DNA of 64,000 bases. Source: Eubacterium_U album. GTDB taxonomy: Bacteria; Bacillota; Clostridia; Lachnospirales; Lachnospiraceae. Under the pieces are notes generated by a model, which saw nothing but the letters and a program-made list of their open reading frames with translations, ran no database searches and was not told where the DNA came from. The DNA lies in contig NZ_JAODBU010000014.1 of assembly GCF_025336545.1 (NCBI RefSeq), positions 5,865-69,864 of the forward strand, written 5' to 3'. Position numbers and translations under genes: made by a program. Positions 10,401 through 17,069 of the stretch are shown here, one piece after another. Every line of letters starts with the position of its first letter. Within the stretch, counting starts at the first letter, position 1.

Positions 10401-11391
10401 AATTAGCATTATTTATGCTGTTAATAAGATTTTTACATGAATCTTTCTGTCCCTGTAAATCACTAATATAATTCCATGTATAGTGATGATATTCATACAT
10501 TACATTGCTCCATCCATAATCTGATGGTTTTGGAAGATTTGCAGTTCCCCAACATGATTCCATAATGATAATATGGTCAGGGTCAACTGATCTTATTGTT
10601 TTATACATCTGATCATAAAATGCCCAATGCTTAGAAGATGTAGTTCCGGCTTTTTCACCCGGTTCGTTTAAGGTATCATAAGCTGCCACTGCCGGATTTC
10701 CTGCATAATGAGCTGCTACTGTCTTCCATAATTCTAATGTTTTATTTTTATAATAGTTATTTGAGAAAAATGTTACGTCAGATACGTTGTCAATTACTTC
10801 CCCTGAATGATCCTGTCCATTTTGTGATCCAAATGTCCCATGTAAGTCCAAAATTACATAAATTCCTCTCTTACTGCATTCCTCAACAAACCAGTCAAGT
10901 TTGTTAAAAGCATCATCTCTAAGGACCCAATCCGACTTAGAATTGTCATATTTGTATAGATTCATGTAAGTAAACGGAACCCTTATTGCACTCATTCCCA
11001 TTTCCTTACAATTGTCAAAATCTGATTCTGACCAATAGTTGTTTTCATACAAATCAAGTAATTCATACATAGTATTTTTTCCAAATCTGTTTTCAAGATT
11101 TGACATAAGTGTTTTCTGGTCTCGTACATTTGTAGAACACATCCAACTTTCCTGTACAAGCCATCCTCCCGTATTTGTACCTCTTAAGTACACCATGTTT
11201 CCTTTACCATAATTATTCTTAATTGATGTACCATCACATTTTAAGAAATCATTGCTGGTAAAACCCGTTGTTGCTGCTTTTACTTCTTTATTGTTCTTGT
11301 ATGTATATAGACCCGTAAGTAATCCTGCTGTCATTGTTACACACAAAAAAGAAGCAAGCAATTTCTTGCCAATTCTTTTTGCATTTCGCAT
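7480..11391 (-). CDS. Secreted modular GH5 + GH18 enzyme (beta-glucanase/chitinase)
   Basis: A 1303-residue exported enzyme with two catalytic domains. A strong GAGGAGG site fixes the start at 11391, 22 codons inside the longest frame. Domains in order: signal peptide (1-39); GH5 glycosidase (about 45-420) with NEP acid/base near 241 and nucleophile in YIGEY near 337; beta-trefoil-like repeats (about 425-570); Thr-rich linker; F5/8C/CBM32-like domain (about 619-742); GH18 chitinase domain (about 769-1060) with the complete DGVDIDWEYP motif near 875; a CBM35/CBM6-like beta domain (about 1067-1195); Thr/Pro linker; and an aromatic-rich CBM5/12-type chitin-binding domain at the C-terminus. The N-terminal GTNTGGWLVQESWM resembles the NLGGWLVLEPW signature of fungal-type exo-beta-1,3-glucanases (GH5_9). 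Combined with chitinase and chitin binding, I infer fungal-wall polysaccharide as substrate. Subfamily and substrate are unproven. Confidence 0.85.
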   Translation of the reverse strand: MRNAKRIGKKLLASFLCVTMTAGLLTGLYTYKNNKEVKAATTGFTSNDFLKCDGTSIKNNYGKGNMVYLRGTNTGGWLVQESWMCSTNVRDQKTLMSNLENRFGKNTMYELLDLYENNYWSESDFDNCKEMGMSAIRVPFTYMNLYKYDNSKSDWVLRDDAFNKLDWFVEECSKRGIYVILDLHGTFGSQNGQDHSGEVIDNVSDVTFFSNNYYKNKTLELWKTVAAHYAGNPAVAAYDTLNEPGEKAGTTSSKHWAFYDQMYKTIRSVDPDHIIIMESCWGTANLPKPSDYGWSNVMYEYHHYTWNYISDLQGQKDSCKNLINSINNANYGVPTYIGEYTCFGLEDAWTYVMDEFNKAGWNYTSWAYKTNNSGSWGIYQEKTTQKVNPTSDSLADIKAKWSKDSIGTGSKSSNGIVYNTMKKAMPGTIVFADKALTDADYFSIKATINNKYVCADNYGQSNLVANRDSAGAWEQFRVIYNSDGTVSFQSRANNKYLCAVFDDTDKENLVIPRSNAIGTWEKFYVEKQSDGTYAIKTYLNNYYVQTDINDTTSGILHACGTSVGTWEKFALEATNASAIPGNSQPVETTTQPTVETTTTQPVTETITEAVTKPQTEGKLISKNKTVTVSGNENDTFTGKNIVDGDDGTRWSSDFADNAWACIDLGKTYEINNMVLKWEAAYATEYRIEISNDGASWTTAKTLNNQTGGTTTVSLNGVKARYVKMQGVKRALPYGYSIWEVEVYGNETQDDSEPEVNVDVPDTQGKYGNNFKAVAYYPNWYGDITSSIQWDKLTTVIYSFALPNASGVLDSVDGSANVINSLIEAAHNSGTKVEMAVGGWSYSDGSLCQYAFEKATNTDAKCRSLANSILSVVDKYGFDGVDIDWEYPTASSANQFTSFMRYLREGLTKRGLTLSSAVAATSGTYQTDEVLNMVDWINVMAYDGDSGAGHSPYSLLTNSFNYWNSTRKVDASKIVLGVPFYERPNWASYADVVANNSANAYKDSAVINGTTVYYNGLDTMAKKATFAAQNAGGIMIWEISQDSKNATYSLLNQIYKSATAIVGTGGKATVTQVPGTVKVDSFGGKTSSITMNTSDNTTYAGNLTNESYLDYYIKVPSKGNYTVDLKLAAGDSKYNADNIIVKLNDNNAATMAITASNSWTNFISHKVTINFAAKGTYKLTLVVNGGACNIADFTVEKETQTIPEETTTTTKEQETTTKAPETTKAPETTTTKASETTTTTKAPEVTTKTPETTENVSQYPTWDSNTVYTNGNRVYYNGKVYQAKWWTVGENPETCGQWGVWKQV

Positions 11392-11460
11392 AATCAAAAC
11401 CTCCTCAATATATTGCACATATGTGCGCCCAATCGTAGCGTGCAATCTAAACCTCATATA

Positions 11461-11815
11461 GCAAAACCCCTAACGTTTTACGTTTTACTGCACTGTTTAT
11501 ATTATAAAATTTACCCCACTTTTTTTCTATAAAATAAAACTGCTTTTATTCGTAAACGTAATTTTTGTATATTTCGATATTTGGCAGCCATATTTTTTAT
11601 GCAAATTGTCTAGTCAGTTTTGTTTTGAATCGTTTTTAACATCTAAATATTTATTATATGTTCATAAAAATATTTTTATATTTATATTACAGTTCTATTG
11701 CTTTTGATTCTATTCTTTAATTAATCTCTTGCACCATATTACTTAATAAACATTTAATGCATCCAATGTTTATAATTTGTAATCTTAGTTTTCTGTATGC
11801 AAAAGAAAAGTTCGA
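11461..11815. other. AT-rich region upstream of the GH5-GH18 gene
   Basis: About 350 bp without a gene. Near 11470-11488 there is a tandem AAAACGT/AAAACGT motif on the minus strand, with a TATAAT-like box about 20 bp further upstream. These are plausible operator and promoter for the glycosidase. Nothing else is recognisable. Confidence 0.35.
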
Positions 11816-11880
11816 GGTTGTGAATGTTATTAGCATCCCGGTTATAAACTTGGTTTACTCCATTCTTTACAAAGAGCCAA
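11816..11880. repeat. Dispersed ~65-bp element, copy 1
   Basis: About 80% identical by eye to 13027-13090. Shared blocks on the plus strand are TGTGAATGTTATTA, ATAAACT, and ACAAAGAGCCAAAAAA at the terminator-proximal end. On the minus strand the element begins GGCTCTTTGT, which from memory resembles terminal inverted repeats of ISL3-family insertion sequences. No transposase gene is nearby. Each copy lies immediately beyond the terminator of a minus-strand gene. Confidence 0.55.
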
Positions 11881-11883
11881 AAA

Positions 11884-11924
11884 AGGAACCGCAAATGGCA
11901 TTTACCATTTGCAGTTCCTTTTTA
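11884..11924. terminator. hpf terminator (bidirectional)
   Basis: A long stem (AAGGAACCGCAAATGG paired with CCATTTGCAGTTCCTT) has A-runs on one side and T-runs on the other. It lies just downstream of the hpf stop codon and should end that transcript. Confidence 0.85.
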
Positions 11925-11952
11925 TAATTATCTAAATATTTATTTAACTATC

Positions 11953-12489
11953 TTAATCAAATTCCGGTTCAATTAATCCGTATGTATTTCCTTTTCTCTT
12001 GTAAACAACGTTTACTTCATCCGTTTCTGAGTTAAGGAAAACAAAGAAATTATGTCCAAGCATATCCATCTGAACACAAGCTTCTTCAGGATCCATTGGT
12101 TTAATTCCAAATTTCTTACTCTTAACAATCTTTATTGTTTCTTCTTCATCTTCGTAATCTGCATCTATAAATTCTGATGTAAATAACTCTTTATATGATT
12201 TCTTCTTGTCAACAAGTTTATTTTTATGTTTAACAAGCTGGCGCTCAATCGTTTCTAATACTAAATCGATTGTAGCGTACATGTCGCTGCTTTCCTCCTC
12301 TGCTCTAATAATAGTTCCCTTTACTGGAATTGTTACCTCAATCTTCTGACTGTCCTTTTCAACACTGAGTCTGGCAATAATCTCTGTATCTGGTACAAAA
12401 TACTTCTCAAGCTTGCTAAGTTTGTCCTCTACTGCCTGTCTTAATCCGTCTGTAATCTCAATGCCTCTACCTATGATTTTAATTTTCAT
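11953..12489 (-). CDS. hpf: Ribosome hibernation-promoting factor, long form
   Basis: Long-type HPF (178 residues). The N-terminal domain (about 1-100, MKIKIIGRGIEITDGLR) binds the decoding centre. The C-terminal domain (about 120-178, KFGIKPMDPEEACVQMDMLGH) dimerises 30S subunits to form inactive 100S ribosomes in stationary phase. Start: GGAAAGGAAGTGGTACC precedes the ATG at 12489. A sigma-A-type promoter (TTGTTA, 18 bp, TATAAT) lies at 12522-12551, so the gene is monocistronic between its own promoter and terminator. Confidence 0.93.
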   Translation of the reverse strand: MKIKIIGRGIEITDGLRQAVEDKLSKLEKYFVPDTEIIARLSVEKDSQKIEVTIPVKGTIIRAEEESSDMYATIDLVLETIERQLVKHKNKLVDKKKSYKELFTSEFIDADYEDEEETIKIVKSKKFGIKPMDPEEACVQMDMLGHNFFVFLNSETDEVNVVYKRKGNTYGLIEPEFD

Positions 12490-12521
12490 GGTACCACTTC
12501 CTTTCCGTTTCTGATGGATTA

Positions 12522-12551
12522 ATTATACCATATAATCATAAGATTTAACAA
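12522..12551 (-). promoter_or_regulatory. hpf promoter
   Basis: On the minus strand, TTGTTA (12546-12551) and TATAAT (12522-12527) are separated by 18 bp. They lie about 35 bp upstream of the hpf start codon. Confidence 0.7.
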
Positions 12552-13026
12552 GCGAAAAGCAAACTTTATTTACAAGTTTTTCACATTTATTTTGTGTTAT
12601 TTTATTAACAAATTTACACTATTTTTCCATACATCTTTTTCGACATATGTTTTTGTATAAATTGCACAATTTGACACCTTAACTTATTAACATTCATTTT
12701 CCTCCATTATTTGAGTTATTAACATATTCTTTTGGCATTTTTCCCTTTAAAACAAGTTATCAATCTAGTTATTAACACTATTAACATTATTTTTTGTTGA
12801 TTCATGTCGTATTTTGTTTTATGGCGTAAAAGAACGTCTGTTTTGTGTATTAGTAATAAAAATGATTTTCTTTGGTAATTTTCACTATTTTTTTATTGAC
12901 TTTTTTCCAATATTATGAACCATTTTCTCAGTGCGGATTAATACTTTAAGAATTAATTTCGAAATTCTAAAACAATTTACTTTTTTACTCCCTAATTACC
13001 AACATATTTAACTAAAAAGAAACATG
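12552..13026. other. Long AT-rich region upstream of hpf with repeated TTATTAACA
   Basis: About 475 bp without a gene. The nonamer TTATTAACA (plus strand) occurs at about 12603, 12684, 12716 and 12769, a CTATTAACA variant follows at about 12779, and another copy lies inside the dispersed element at about 13037. This could be a cluster of regulator sites; no family is assigned. Confidence 0.4.
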
Positions 13027-13090
13027 GGCTGTGAATGTTATTAACAGCCTGGTATAAACTCGGATTACCCCCACGCTTGACAAAGAGCCA
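13027..13090. repeat. Dispersed ~65-bp element, copy 2
   Basis: Partner of 11816-11880. This copy has a clean GGCTGT / ACAGCC hairpin around GAATGTTATTA at its distal end, and ends TTGACAAAGAGCCAAAAAA against the next terminator. The same position relative to a terminator in both copies suggests either a mobile end or a conserved small RNA 5' part. Confidence 0.55.
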
Positions 13091-13092
13091 AA

Positions 13093-13126
13093 AAAATAAG
13101 ACCGAAAAATTCGGTCTTATTTTATA
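13093..13126. terminator. Terminator of the NlpC/P60 gene
   Basis: AATAAGACCGAA / TTCGGTCTTATT stem with a T-rich side on each strand, 9 bp downstream of the wall-hydrolase stop codon. Confidence 0.85.
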
Positions 13127-13134
13127 TGTTATTC

Positions 13135-14520
13135 TTAGTTCATAATTCTTCTTGCTGCACAAGGTGAACCTACACCACTGATAATAATACCAGTTTCTTC
13201 TGTAGATGCATGAATAATCTGTCCACCACCTATGTAAATAGCAACATGGCTAATTGAATTGCCACCATATTTATAGAATACCAAGTCACCTGCCTGTAAG
13301 TTTCCTGTTGATACACTTGCACCATTGTATACCTGTGTATATGATGATCTATTCAAGCTATATCCAAAATGCTTATATACTGACATTGTAAATCCTGAGC
13401 AGTCTGTTCCATTTGTTAAACTTGAGCCACCATAAACATATGGGTTGCCCAAGAACTGTTTAGCATATGCTACAACTGCAGCAGCACTACCTGATGAGCT
13501 TGAGCTACTCGAGCTGCTTGATGAACTACTGCTACTTGATGAACTGCTTGAGCTTGAGCTATTACTTGTTGCAGGTTTACTGTAACTTGAGTTACTTGAT
13601 GAACTACTGCTACTTGATGAACTGCTACTACTTGAACTTGAACTACTTGAATTATAATTAACTGATGTATTACTCTGATTCTGTTGTTCCTGTTGCTGTG
13701 CATCTATAGCTGCCTGAGCTGCTTCTGCTTCTCTTTGCTGTTCAGCTAAAATTGCTTCCTGCATAGCCTTTTCTTCTTTTAGTGTAATTGCAGTATCCAT
13801 ATCTATTGTAACATCAACGAAATCTGCTGAAACCCAACCACTCATACTTCCTTCGCCATCAGGTTTCTTCATCTTAATCTTAACCCATGATCCATCTTTA
13901 CTAAATTTCTTAATAACATAATGTTCATTCTGGTAAACGTTAGTCACAACTTCTGATTCTGTAGTAGGCTTTGTTCTAACACGAATACCTGTGTCATTCA
14001 TATTAGCAATAACATAACCTGCATCCAATGCATAATCTTCTGCTTCTGAACCTGTTACAAAATAATCAGCTTTTATGTAACCTGTTACGTTTCCGGATCT
14101 GACTTTGTACCATCCGTCTTCTGTTGTTTCAAGAATAACTGCGCCACAATTGCTGTATACTTTACCAACAACTTTACTTTCAGTACTAGGTTTCTTTCTT
14201 ACGTTTACGTAATCATCACCTGTTACAGATGTAATTGCAATATCCTCAAAATATTTGTTTTCCTTATCTTTACTTGCCTGAGCTGCCTGTTGCTGTGCTT
14301 CTTCTGCCGACTGCTGTGGAATTAAAGTTGAAATATCTGTAGCCTGTGTTTCTGCTTCTGTTGCAACACCTGCTGTGTAATCATTCAACGCAACTGCAAT
14401 TCCAGCACCTGCAATCTCAGTGTCTAATGTGTCAGCCGCTACCGTTTTTCCACCTGCAAAAATTGCTGTTCCTGCTAATACTCCAAACGCTAACGCTGTC
14501 ATATTTCTATAGTGCTTCAT
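13135..14520 (-). CDS. SH3/NlpC-P60 cell-wall hydrolase with poly-Ser linker
   Basis: An exported peptidoglycan endopeptidase of 461 residues. It has a signal peptide (1-29, AFGVLAGTAIFAGGKTVAA) and two bacterial SH3 domains (about 100-155 and 168-235) for wall binding. A Gln/Ala coiled-coil-like segment (about 245-280) follows, then a very long Ser-rich linker (about 285-345) with a short NSSYSKPATS break. The C-terminal NlpC/P60 papain-like domain has Cys in TDCSGF and His in ISHVAIYI and IIHAS. NlpC/P60 enzymes cut gamma-D-Glu to diamino-acid bonds in stem peptides. The Ser tract uses AGT/AGC/TCA codons mixed, so it is not a simple microsatellite. Monocistronic, with its own terminator. 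Confidence 0.92.
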   Translation of the reverse strand: MKHYRNMTALAFGVLAGTAIFAGGKTVAADTLDTEIAGAGIAVALNDYTAGVATEAETQATDISTLIPQQSAEEAQQQAAQASKDKENKYFEDIAITSVTGDDYVNVRKKPSTESKVVGKVYSNCGAVILETTEDGWYKVRSGNVTGYIKADYFVTGSEAEDYALDAGYVIANMNDTGIRVRTKPTTESEVVTNVYQNEHYVIKKFSKDGSWVKIKMKKPDGEGSMSGWVSADFVDVTIDMDTAITLKEEKAMQEAILAEQQREAEAAQAAIDAQQQEQQNQSNTSVNYNSSSSSSSSSSSSSSSSSSSNSSYSKPATSNSSSSSSSSSSSSSSSSSSSSSSSGSAAAVVAYAKQFLGNPYVYGGSSLTNGTDCSGFTMSVYKHFGYSLNRSSYTQVYNGASVSTGNLQAGDLVFYKYGGNSISHVAIYIGGGQIIHASTEETGIIISGVGSPCAARRIMN

Positions 14521-15035
14521 GTAAACCTCCGTGTACTTTCACTATTTATTACAAAATTATTACGTTGTACATTATAACAACACTGTCTATTATTGTCAAC
14601 AAAGATACTTTGACAATTCATGCCACTATTACACTATCAATAGTGCATTAAATAAGTGTCATTTTCATAATGCTTCCTACAACAATTTTATATATTACCA
14701 GTTATCTATTTGCTTTTTGTGAACAAATTAAATCAATTTTGTGGCAAATTATTTCATTGTATTTTAATATCTAAATATTAATTTATATTATTCTAAATTT
14801 ACTATATCTATATTAATTTATATTAAATATGTGTTATTATTGTGTTGATAATAGTTTTTAGGAAGGATTTTATCAACTATGGAAAAGTTTTAATGTTTTG
14901 AAATACTTTAACATAAAAAATTTTATAAATACAAACTTTTTATACTTCTGTGTAAAAATTTTTTATACGTTTATATTTTTCAATACATTGAAGTTTTAAT
15001 ATAACTAATTTTTCATTACTGATATTATATTAATT
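14521..15035. other. AT-rich divergent intergenic region
   Basis: About 515 bp between two divergent genes. It holds the wall-hydrolase ribosome-binding site (GGAGG before 14520) and A/T tracts. Short TATA-like boxes are abundant, but no confident promoter pair or structured RNA is seen. Confidence 0.4.
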
Positions 15036-15764
15036 ATGAATAAAACAGTTTTAATAACGGGAGCCTCCCGTGGAATCGGCAAACAAATTGCAATTATCTT
15101 TGCTCAAAATGGTTTTAATATCGTAGCAACCTGTCACAATAATATTGACACCCTAAGTTCTTTAAAAAATGAGCTTTCAAAATATAATGTTAATATTTTC
15201 CTGTTTCAGGGTGATTTATCAAAGCAGTCAACTATATCTGATTTAATTAAATTTTTAAAGAATAATAATATTTCAGTTGACGTTCTTATTAACAATGCAG
15301 GAATATCTGTTGTTGGATTAATTCAGGATTTATCAATTGACGATTGGAATTATATTTGGAATACAAATGTAACAGCGCCTATATTTTTGTCAAAAGAACT
15401 GGTTCCTCATTTTTTGCATAACCATTCAGGTAAAATAATTAACATTTCTTCTGTATGGGGAAATGTCGGTGCTTCATGTGAAGTCGCATACTCAGCAACT
15501 AAAGGTGCAATTAATTCTTTTACAAAAGCTTTAGCTAAAGAACTCGCGCCTTCAAATATTCAGGTTAATGCCATTTCATGTGGAATTATTGATACTGATA
15601 TGAACAGCCACCTTTCTTCAGATGATATCAATGAAATTGTAACCGATATTCCTGCCGGACGTATTGGAACTCCTAAAGACATTGCATTGACTGCACTCTC
15701 TTTAGTAAATGGCAGTGATTATTTAACCGGTCAGATTATCACTGTTGATGGTGGATGGATATAA
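15036..15764 (+). CDS. Short-chain dehydrogenase/reductase (FabG-like)
   Basis: A 242-residue classical SDR. The NAD(P)-binding TGASRGIG is at residues 8-15, NNAG near 86-89, the catalytic Ser in INISSVWG, and the YSATK active site (Tyr, Lys) near 152-156. The C-terminal YLTGQIITVDGGW is typical of 3-oxoacyl-ACP reductases. Because it stands alone, away from fatty-acid genes, its substrate is unknown. There is no Shine-Dalgarno sequence before the ATG, only AT-rich sequence, which is unusual for this window. It is the only plus-strand gene in the first 28 kb. Confidence 0.88.
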   Translation: MNKTVLITGASRGIGKQIAIIFAQNGFNIVATCHNNIDTLSSLKNELSKYNVNIFLFQGDLSKQSTISDLIKFLKNNNISVDVLINNAGISVVGLIQDLSIDDWNYIWNTNVTAPIFLSKELVPHFLHNHSGKIINISSVWGNVGASCEVAYSATKGAINSFTKALAKELAPSNIQVNAISCGIIDTDMNSHLSSDDINEIVTDIPAGRIGTPKDIALTALSLVNGSDYLTGQIITVDGGWI

Positions 15765-16103
15765 AAAACTCCTATGATGCACTTTAAAGTTACGTTGATT
15801 TTCTAATTATTAGATTTCTTAATTGTGAGGGTTTGTGATATTAACTTAATAACGCTCGCGCTGCTTGTCACTCGCAGCAGTTCTAAATCTCCAGCTATAT
15901 TTTGCTGTTAGAACCTTTGGTTCTAAGCAAAATCCGCTGTCAATTTGAACCGGCGGTGACAAATGCCTTTAGTTAATATCACAAACCCTCACGTAAGACC
16001 ATCAAATAGATTGACAAACCATCAAAAACTTCGATTACCCAATTTTAGTTCTAACTCTTTTAGGTTCAGTTAATTAACCTTAAGTGTATCATAGGATTTT
16101 TCT
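15763..16103. repeat. Nested inverted-repeat region after the SDR gene
   Basis: The outer arms (about 15763-15790 and 16076-16103) pair as AAAAA..TCCTATGAT.CACTT against AAGTG.ATCATAGGA.TTTTT. This looks like the original SDR terminator. Its arms are now about 285 bp apart and contain a second, perfect 22-bp inverted repeat bounding 15825-15992. An element appears to have inserted into the terminator hairpin. Confidence 0.6.
15825..15992. mobile_element. Candidate MITE-like palindromic element (168 bp)
   Basis: Perfect 22-bp terminal inverted repeats lie at 15825-15846 and 15971-15992, both beginning GTGAGGGTTTGTGATATT. Further inward are a TTGTCAC / GTGACAA pair and a central hairpin (TTAGAACC, TTT, GGTTCTAA, extended by ATTTTGC / GCAAAAT). 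The whole element can fold as one long hairpin and encodes no protein. It fits a miniature inverted-repeat transposable element or a structured RNA. No clear target-site duplication is visible. Confidence 0.6.
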
Positions 16104-16126
16104 ATGATTTTGTGTTATTTCTATAT

Positions 16127-16930
16127 TTATTTTTTGTCTAAATATTCCATATCTTCTTTTGTTAATTCAAAATCTACTTTTGAATTTTCTATTATACGTT
16201 CTTTCTTTGTAGATTTAGGAATTACAACATTGCCTTTTTGTAACGAATATCTTATACACACCTGTGGTATTGTAACACCATATTTTCTTGCAATTACTTC
16301 TATATATTTGTCATTTACAATATTTCCTGTTGCAAGCGGAGAATATTACATTATCTGCATATTATATTTATTGCAAAATTCAATAGTCTCTTCCTGTCTG
16401 TTACCTATATGGAAGCAGATTTGATTTACCATTGGTACTATCTTAGCAATTTCTAACACCGGCTCTAAATGCTGTTTTGCAAAATTTGATACTCCGATAC
16501 TCTTAGCTTCGTTTGCTTCATAAATTTCTTCCATAGCCTGCCAGCTTGCTATGTTTCCTTCTGTACAGTCTTTTCCCCACTCATCCCACGGCCAAGGTGC
16601 ATGTATTAGATACAAATCAATATATCCTAAATTAAGTGTTTCCATTGATTTGTTAAAGCATTCTTTAGCAATATCATAGCCTTTACATTCGGCAGGAAGT
16701 TTTGTAGTTATAAATATTTCTTCTCTTGGTATTCCTGAATTTCTTACTGCTTTGCCAACACTTTCTTCATTGCCATATGCTGCTGCGGTATCAATATGTC
16801 TATATCCTGTTTCTAAAGCATATGAAACAGCATCGTATGTGTCTTTTCCATTTGGTATCTGCCATGTACCTAATCCTAATTTAGGAATCTTTACTCCATT
16901 TTGCAGTACATAACATTCATCAAGTATCAT
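16127..16930 (-). pseudogene. Aldo/keto reductase with an in-frame stop
   Basis: An NAD(P)H-dependent aldo/keto reductase frame of 267 codons. The catalytic tetrad region is present: DTAAAYGNEESVG with Asp and Tyr, Lys in FITTKL, and His in LIHAPW. The frame is interrupted by TAA directly after NKYNMQIM at about residue 194. The rest continues in the same frame as YSPLATGNIVNDKYIEV..QKGNVVIPKST to a natural stop at 16127, which is the normal end of the family. The interrupted codon lies where the family has a residue before YSPL. I read it as one nonsense mutation with no frameshift; a sequencing error is the main alternative. Start: GGAGG upstream of the ATG at 16930. Confidence 0.85.
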
Positions 16931-16957
16931 TTCTTTTCCTCCTTTATTTATTAATAA

Positions 16958-17069
16958 TCTCTCGGAGTCTCTAAGCCAGTAAAATCAAGACTTCCCGATT
17001 CCCTTTTTATTAAAGCCTCCACTTTAATTCCATTATTTTGCTGGTATGATTACTCAAGATTCCGAGAGA
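16958..17069. repeat. 9-bp inverted repeat around the beta-helix gene 3' end
   Basis: TCTCTCGGA at 16958-16966 and TCCGAGAGA at 17061-17069 are perfect inverted copies about 94 bp apart. They bracket the stop codon and the 32-codon open extension. A long-loop hairpin is possible. Confidence 0.4.

Noticed and set aside
12552..13026. raiA-motif RNA upstream of hpf
   Set aside because: Large structured raiA RNAs lie upstream of this gene in some Firmicutes, but I see no GC-rich conserved stems here, only AT-rich sequence.
13467..13703. Frames rich in Leu/Tyr or Val/Gln over the poly-Ser region
   Set aside because: They are other-frame readings of the repetitive Ser codons.
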